Part shown: in pieces, positions 16,216 to 21,274 of the stretch
Layout: each line of letters begins with the position of its first letter
How positions within the stretch are numbered: position 1 is the first letter of the stretch
Origin: an uncultured Clostridium sp.
Lineage (GTDB): Bacteria > Bacillota > Clostridia > TANB77 > CAG-508
Direction of reading: 5' to 3'
Length of the DNA stretch: 21,274 nt
Assembly: GCA_945874585.1 (NCBI GenBank)
Contig: CAMCHB010000007.1
Location: 1-21,274, forward strand
Program-made: the position numbers and the translations under genes
The notes under the pieces: model-generated
What the model was told of the DNA's origin: nothing
The model's database searches: none
The model's input: only the letters and a program-made list of their open reading frames with translations

Positions 16216-19200
16216 CTAATCCAAATCCTTTAATGTTTTATTTCGAATAATATAAACACCAAATCCAATTAAGAACAAGACTGCGATTGCTACAACTGTA
16301 TAAGTCACAGCTCCACCTGTTTTAACTGTAATTAAGGCATCTGCACTACCAATATCATCTTCTCCTTGTGCTTTATTACCTGGTGTTGAATCGATATCGG
16401 TTAAGCCATATTCGTTGTAAGCTTCATATATTTCAGCTCTGTTGTTGATAACACCTGTATTGGTGTTGGTCATTTTCTTGGTTAATACAATGTTCATTTC
16501 TCTTGCTTCACCCGGTTGTAAAACCTGATCTGCTAATGCTGTAGTATACGCATTGCCATCTTTTCCTGCATACCAGCTTGTATTTAGATCTGCATTAAAT
16601 TCCATACCTTCTGGTAAATAATCTACAATATTCTTTACGTAACCTGGTACATTACCTTCATTTTTTACGGTAATCGCATACTCGATGATAATGGTGCTGC
16701 CAGCAATTTTCTTTGCATGAATATCGATTTTTGGTAATGTTTTATGATCATAATTGTAAGCTTTTACACCATCTTTGTTTTGTACTGTAATTTTGGTTAC
16801 AGATTTTTCAAGAGCTAAGTCAAATTTGTTTTTATTGATTAGTCCCATATCAATATTCGCATAACTGCTATCGGTAATCTTGATGGCATTGGTTACAGCC
16901 ACTTCTTTGCTTTCTCCATTTTCATTGATTGTACTTGCGATTACATCTGAATTTTGTTGATCATTAACACCCGTTTTGTTGTATTCGGTTAATCCATATT
17001 TTCCTGTGTCATACTCAAATACAACCATATAACTTCCAGCTGATAATCCATCAAATACATATCCTCCATCATTACCAGTTGTTACCGTTTTTTCGTTTCC
17101 ACTGGCATCTGTAATAGCACTACCAGAATTTGCATCAATCAATTTTGCTGTTATACCGCTTAGCAAAGCTTCGCCATCATCTCTTGCTCCATTTTCATTT
17201 TGATCTACCCATACGGTACCTCTTATTTTATATGTTTTATTGTTATTTGCATTGGTTCCACTACCATTGCTTGTGTTACCACCATTATTATTTCCTCCAT
17301 CATCATTGTTTCGATTAGCTTCCTCTGGAGGATTTGGAATAACAGAAGATTGTTCTACTATATTGCTTAGTTCTTCTGTTTTTACGGCATCGAAATTGTC
17401 TCCTGTAACATTGGCAAAGTTGGCAATTGCTTTTTCTTGAACATCATTTGGTAAATTTTTAGCTTCTGCCACAATTGTTGCGACTAATTGTTGATTAGCT
17501 TGTAGGTTAGCATGCAATTGTACCGTATTATCATCACCTGTAAGTTCTACAGCACTGTCTTGATCAATTTGATAAGTACCTTTTACAAATTTTAATTGTT
17601 CTGGTAAGTTATCTACCATTACTAAGTTGCTTGCTGCCATAGCTCCTTTATTGGTTATGGTTATCGTATAAGTAATTTGATCGCCTTCTGCCATATATTC
17701 TTTGGTAGAGTTGCTCTTAATGTTAGCTTCTATGACAGGATTTCCAGCTGTATTAACAACCTCTGCTGATAAATGACGACTTACATTATCGGCATAAACT
17801 GTTGTGATAGATTTAATTTGTTTTGATCCTTCATTTGCTTTTAATGGATTTACCACTACTTTTAAGCAAATTCTCATGCTTTCATCTTTTGTCATATTTC
17901 CTAATTTCCATACAATTCTTCCAGTTGATTCTGTATAAACTGCAAATTGTCCATTGTTCCATTGATCATTGGTTTCATCATAAGTTTGGATATAACCTTC
18001 TTTATAAGTTACACCTTCTGGTAATGTTTTTTCTGCTACCACATTGCTTAAGTCTTGCCCACTAATATTTTTAATATCAACGGTATAAATCAATTCTTGA
18101 TTTTTTTCAAGCAATACACTAGCATCCACATCGGTTTGTTCTTGTATGCTAAAAGAAGATTTTTCAATTTTATTTCCTGCATTTTCATTGGTTAGATCTT
18201 TTTCCAAATCTTTAGCTTGTGCTACTACTTTATTGATAGCAGTGGTTCCTGGTACTTCACTTACTTCTTGTTCTGCTACAATTTTTCCATTTTCATCTAA
18301 CTGACATAGTGAGTAGGTTTTCTTGTCTTGATTGTATAACAATGAATAACCTGGTTTTTGGCCAAATCCTTCCAAATTATTTTGATAATACTCTGCTAAA
18401 CTTGGCACTTTTTCCACTAATACCGAAAATTCCTTGGCAATCGTTGCACCTGGTGCCAATGTACCAATAGTCCAATCCAAATAGGCTTTTCCATCTTCTG
18501 TTTTGGTATCTGGATAAATGTAGCCACTCTTAATTTCTCCATAACTTCCAGATCCTTCTTGGTATTTCGCATATTTCGTAAAGCTTGGAAGATAATCTTT
18601 TAATACGACTTTTTCTGCATCACTTTCACCCGTGTTGGTTAGGCGAATCGTATATTTTACAATTTGTCCTTCCTGAATGGTTTGTCCTTCTCCTACGGAG
18701 ATGCTTTGATCAATCTTTAATTTTGGTCCTTTCCCAGTTGTTAATCCAACAGTATCCGCTTCTGCTTTCAAATTTTGTGAACCAACATCTGATGTTTCTA
18801 CACACTGCATAGCAAAAGCTCCATAGAAACTATTTTCATGTTCTAGATTAGCTGGTATTTCAAAATCATAAGATAATGTAACCGTACTACCTGCTGGCAT
18901 TTCATAATTGTTTAATACCACTAAGAATGATTTCATATTTTCTAAACTAGTTGGTGTAGAGGTCCATCCATTGTTAGCATCTGATAAATCACTACTTGCT
19001 TCTCCATTTTCTGAATAATAAATTGTTATTTGACTTGGATCAACTCCCTCTGCTGTGATAGCACTCTTTAATTTAGTATCCATGGTAGTCCCCAATTCTT
19101 TTCCCTCTAAAATGCTTTTATTTCCTTTGAAAGGGAATCTACCTAGAGCCATCATATTGCTACAGGTATCACCTGTATTGTTAATCAATAATAAATTCAT

Positions 19201-21228
19201 TTTGGCAATTTTAGCGTTTTCATAAATTCCTATTTTATCAACCATACTACCTTGGTTTACAGAAACCACACTTTTTCCTGTGTTGTTATAATTGGTAATT
19301 TGATTTACTGCCAACATACCAACTGGTGCTGAAAATTGAACTTTTGTATCGGTTTCACCAAGATTTTGATTGCTATTTTGATTTACATTAGCATATTGAA
19401 TCGCATTTGGGTTATAATAATACATTTTAATGCTATCGGTTTTATTTGGTGTTAATAATTTTGCTTTGATATCTGTATTTAATACAATATTGGTTCCTTT
19501 GGTAAAGGTTCCTGTACTAAATCCATTTTGGGTACCTTCTAATGCTATTTGTAAATAAACTTTTCCTTGATCCATAAATTTTTGAATGTCTTTTATTTTT
19601 AAGTGATCATCGTATAAAATGTTAGCTTCTTTTACATTGATATCTTCAATATATTCTGGTAATTCAATGCGGAATACGGGATCTGTATACAAATCTGTTT
19701 CTTCACGATTGTTATCCAAAGCTATTTTAATCGCTACATTTTCATTGTTCACGATGGTTGACAAAGTATCTTTGCTTAAACCAATAACTGCATTGGTGTT
19801 TGTTTCTGTTAAAGCAATTTTACCAACTTGGCTTCCAACAGAAAGATAATTATCGCCTTGTTTTTGGAAAATTTGAACTTCTTTATCCAAGCTTACAAAT
19901 TTTTTAATTTGCTCTTTTTGATAAGGTAAATTGGCTTGAATGGTATGATCAAATTCAATGCTTAATGTACCTGCTGAAATTGGCTTTGTGGTTTCTAAAA
20001 TTAAATTTCCTGATGAAGCATCAATTCCATCTATTGTGTAATAACCATTGTCTAATTTTGTTGTTTGGTCTATTTGCTTGATTGGATTTCCGTTGTGATC
20101 GTAAATATAAATCTTACCATCTTTTCCCAAAATCTCTTCTAAATTGACTTGGCTAACTTTTATTTTTTGATGTGTAATAAAGTAATTGTCTCCCCATGCG
20201 GTATTATAATGACTTCCTTTTGCATCTTCAAAATAATCACCAGCTTCTTTCATACGAATACCATCTACAAAATCTTTTTCATCCACATTGGCTTTGACTT
20301 CCATACTGTAATTGGTATTGTATTCTTTTTCTTCTCTTTCTGTATTAGCATACATTCTACCTTTGTTCATTTGATTTGCAAGAGGTTGAACCGTAAGAGA
20401 AAGCATTTGGCCAAAAGGTTTTGTTAAGGCTATATTCATGGCATTTTCTGCTTGAATGGTATCACCTGTGTACAATTCCATACTTACTTTTGCTTGTGAT
20501 TGGAAACTGTTGTTATCTTGACTCCAAGCTTCTGCTGGATAACTATAGGTAATGGTATATTCATCTTGTCCTTTTCCATTCCATACTTTTCCTTGCTCTG
20601 CCTCATTTTTTACATCAATGGATACGATTTGACGATTGGTATCATATTGGATATCATTTTCTTTTTGTACCACTTCTTCTGCTGTTTTACCATTGGTTTG
20701 TACCGTACTTCCTACTACAGCATTTACAGAATCTGGTGTTTTTCCATTTAGCACTGGTACTTTTACTTCTAAATGGCTCTTTTTAATTGGTAAAACTTGG
20801 TTGGTATCTTTTCTTTGTATTACCACTTTCATGCTAACCAATATTTTATCACTACCATCTTTTCGGAATGTTAGAAAAGTTTTTGGTGTTTGTGTCATTT
20901 GAGCTTCATATTTTCCTGTTAGCTTAACATTTACCGAAATCTCTTTGTGAATTGGAATTTCTTTTCCTTTTTTATCCACATAAGTTCCTTCTAAAATTAC
21001 TTGGCTATCTTTATCTAATAGATTAACATCCAATTTTTCTTCTGGCTTTGATTGAATATCCAAGGTCAATTCTGTGTTGCTATTACTATCAGCTTGTCTT
21101 AGTTTCAATACATCCCCTTTGGCTTCTTGCACCATGTTGGCTGTATCCTCAACTTGTTTGACTTGATAGTTTTTTTCTTTTAATTGAATGGTTGCATCTT
21201 TCAAATAACCTTCTTTTACTTGTAATGC
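16216..21228 (-). CDS. Giant DUF11/SdrD_B sortase-anchored surface protein, distal copy, 5' end missing
   Basis: 1670 genuine residues are present. By alignment with the paralogue at 6030-11258, about 86 N-terminal residues, including the signal peptide and start codon, are missing because the contig ends. The apparent GTG start at 21243, which adds residues MYKRQ, is translated sequencing adapter and should be discarded. Counting from 21228, the conserved core (STIVNNEN, EETDLY, YYYNPNAIQYAN) is near 490-640. DUF11 domains begin near 834, 1026 and 1164. A long Asn/Gly-rich linker leads to an SdrD_B-like domain near 1331 with a calcium-type loop (VDQNENGARDDGE). The end is TVKTG (1634-1638), a hydrophobic helix and a charged tail. 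The stop (16216-16218) abuts the ribosome site of the downstream adhesin, so the pair is probably co-translated. The scaffold role is inferred. Confidence 0.85.
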   Translation of the reverse strand, partial: ALQVKEGYLKDATIQLKEKNYQVKQVEDTANMVQEAKGDVLKLRQADSNSNTELTLDIQSKPEEKLDVNLLDKDSQVILEGTYVDKKGKEIPIHKEISVNVKLTGKYEAQMTQTPKTFLTFRKDGSDKILVSMKVVIQRKDTNQVLPIKKSHLEVKVPVLNGKTPDSVNAVVGSTVQTNGKTAEEVVQKENDIQYDTNRQIVSIDVKNEAEQGKVWNGKGQDEYTITYSYPAEAWSQDNNSFQSQAKVSMELYTGDTIQAENAMNIALTKPFGQMLSLTVQPLANQMNKGRMYANTEREEKEYNTNYSMEVKANVDEKDFVDGIRMKEAGDYFEDAKGSHYNTAWGDNYFITHQKIKVSQVNLEEILGKDGKIYIYDHNGNPIKQIDQTTKLDNGYYTIDGIDASSGNLILETTKPISAGTLSIEFDHTIQANLPYQKEQIKKFVSLDKEVQIFQKQGDNYLSVGSQVGKIALTETNTNAVIGLSKDTLSTIVNNENVAIKIALDNNREETDLYTDPVFRIELPEYIEDINVKEANILYDDHLKIKDIQKFMDQGKVYLQIALEGTQNGFSTGTFTKGTNIVLNTDIKAKLLTPNKTDSIKMYYYNPNAIQYANVNQNSNQNLGETDTKVQFSAPVGMLAVNQITNYNNTGKSVVSVNQGSMVDKIGIYENAKIAKMNLLLINNTGDTCSNMMALGRFPFKGNKSILEGKELGTTMDTKLKSAITAEGVDPSQITIYYSENGEASSDLSDANNGWTSTPTSLENMKSFLVVLNNYEMPAGSTVTLSYDFEIPANLEHENSFYGAFAMQCVETSDVGSQNLKAEADTVGLTTGKGPKLKIDQSISVGEGQTIQEGQIVKYTIRLTNTGESDAEKVVLKDYLPSFTKYAKYQEGSGSYGEIKSGYIYPDTKTEDGKAYLDWTIGTLAPGATIAKEFSVLVEKVPSLAEYYQNNLEGFGQKPGYSLLYNQDKKTYSLCQLDENGKIVAEQEVSEVPGTTAINKVVAQAKDLEKDLTNENAGNKIEKSSFSIQEQTDVDASVLLEKNQELIYTVDIKNISGQDLSNVVAEKTLPEGVTYKEGYIQTYDETNDQWNNGQFAVYTESTGRIVWKLGNMTKDESMRICLKVVVNPLKANEGSKQIKSITTVYADNVSRHLSAEVVNTAGNPVIEANIKSNSTKEYMAEGDQITYTITITNKGAMAASNLVMVDNLPEQLKFVKGTYQIDQDSAVELTGDDNTVQLHANLQANQQLVATIVAEAKNLPNDVQEKAIANFANVTGDNFDAVKTEELSNIVEQSSVIPNPPEEANRNNDDGGNNNGGNTSNGSGTNANNNKTYKIRGTVWVDQNENGARDDGEALLSGITAKLIDANSGSAITDASGNEKTVTTGNDGGYVFDGLSAGSYMVVFEYDTGKYGLTEYNKTGVNDQQNSDVIASTINENGESKEVAVTNAIKITDSSYANIDMGLINKNKFDLALEKSVTKITVQNKDGVKAYNYDHKTLPKIDIHAKKIAGSTIIIEYAITVKNEGNVPGYVKNIVDYLPEGMEFNADLNTSWYAGKDGNAYTTALADQVLQPGEAREMNIVLTKKMTNTNTGVINNRAEIYEAYNEYGLTDIDSTPGNKAQGEDDIGSADALITVKTGGAVTYTVVAIAVLFLIGFGVYIIRNKTLKDLD

Positions 21229-21274
21229 CTGTCTCTTATACACATCTGACGCTGCCGACGATATGCAGTGTGTA
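21229..21274. other. Illumina Nextera adapter and i5 index (artefact)
   Basis: The 19-bp transposon end CTGTCTCTTATACACATCT starts at 21229 and is followed by GACGCTGCCGACGA (to 21261), the reverse complement of the Nextera read-1 adapter. Bases 21262-21269, TATGCAGT, are the reverse complement of index ACTGCATA (known as N506/S506). GTGTA then matches the start of the P5 flank. None of this is genomic. Confidence 0.98.

Larger units (their letters stand above)
11602..21228 (-). repeat. Tandem duplicated two-gene cassette, copy 2 (truncated by contig end)
   Basis: Same gene order and orientation as the cassette at 1433-11258, with 15 nt between its genes and a terminator at its end. Its promoter and leader lie beyond the end of real sequence, so whether the structured leader was duplicated too cannot be seen. 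Confidence 0.85.

Noticed and set aside
3951..20902. Numerous plus-strand open frames of 60-150 codons inside the four large genes
   Set aside because: They are antisense to long, domain-bearing genes, lack ribosome sites and encode biased Leu/Phe/Ser-rich sequence typical of antisense frames in AT-rich DNA.
21229..21243. A GTG start giving the giant protein an N-terminus MYKRQ
   Set aside because: The bases are Nextera adapter; MYKRQ is a well-known translation artefact.
1..21274. Mobile element, phage or CRISPR origin for the duplicated cassettes
   Set aside because: No transposase, integrase, terminal inverted repeats, target duplications or regularly spaced repeats were seen at the cassette borders.

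Overview
The window is AT-rich (about one third G+C by eye). It has Clostridia-like features: AGGAGG-type ribosome sites, low-GC codon choice, and large sortase-anchored surface proteins. I infer an uncultured or gut-type Bacillota (Clostridia) but cannot name a genus. Every convincing gene is on the minus strand, so transcription runs from high to low coordinates. The last 46 bases (21229-21274) are not biological. They are Illumina Nextera adapter followed by an i5 index, so the contig really ends at 21228.

From right to left, in transcription order: a giant surface protein (16216-21228) lacks its N-terminus because the contig ends. It is followed 15 nt later by a thioester-domain adhesin (11602-16200) and a strong intrinsic terminator (11538-11577). 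A new transcription unit then starts from a near-consensus promoter (11478-11506), with a 5' UTR of about 210 nt holding nested inverted repeats. It encodes a second giant protein (6030-11258) and, after 13 nt, a second thioester-domain adhesin (1433-6016). The two gene pairs are clear paralogues along their whole length, so the window is dominated by a tandem duplication of a two-gene surface cassette of about 9.8 kb. A hairpin (1382-1418) then separates it from an unrelated zinc-type metal-uptake operon, znuA (293-1186) and the start of znuC (1-277, cut by the window edge), which has its own promoter (1233-1261).

Inferred workings: each cassette makes two wall-anchored proteins of 1500-1750 residues. 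The downstream partner has a signal peptide, an N-terminal Cys-Gln thioester (TED/TQXA-type) domain that in known relatives bonds covalently to host or surface amines, a Trp/Pro/Asp linker, two SdrD_B-like beta domains and a TPPTG sorting signal. The upstream partner has no thioester domain. It carries a long N-terminal half I do not recognise, three DUF11 domains, one SdrD_B-like domain and an S/TVKTG sorting signal. The partners therefore carry different non-LPxTG sorting signals, kept in both copies. No sortase gene is present here. The two units differ at the adhesin ribosome site: the distal copy has a canonical AGGAGGTG, the proximal copy a run of seven G that could be slippage-prone.

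No tRNA, rRNA, CRISPR array, transposase or phage gene was seen.
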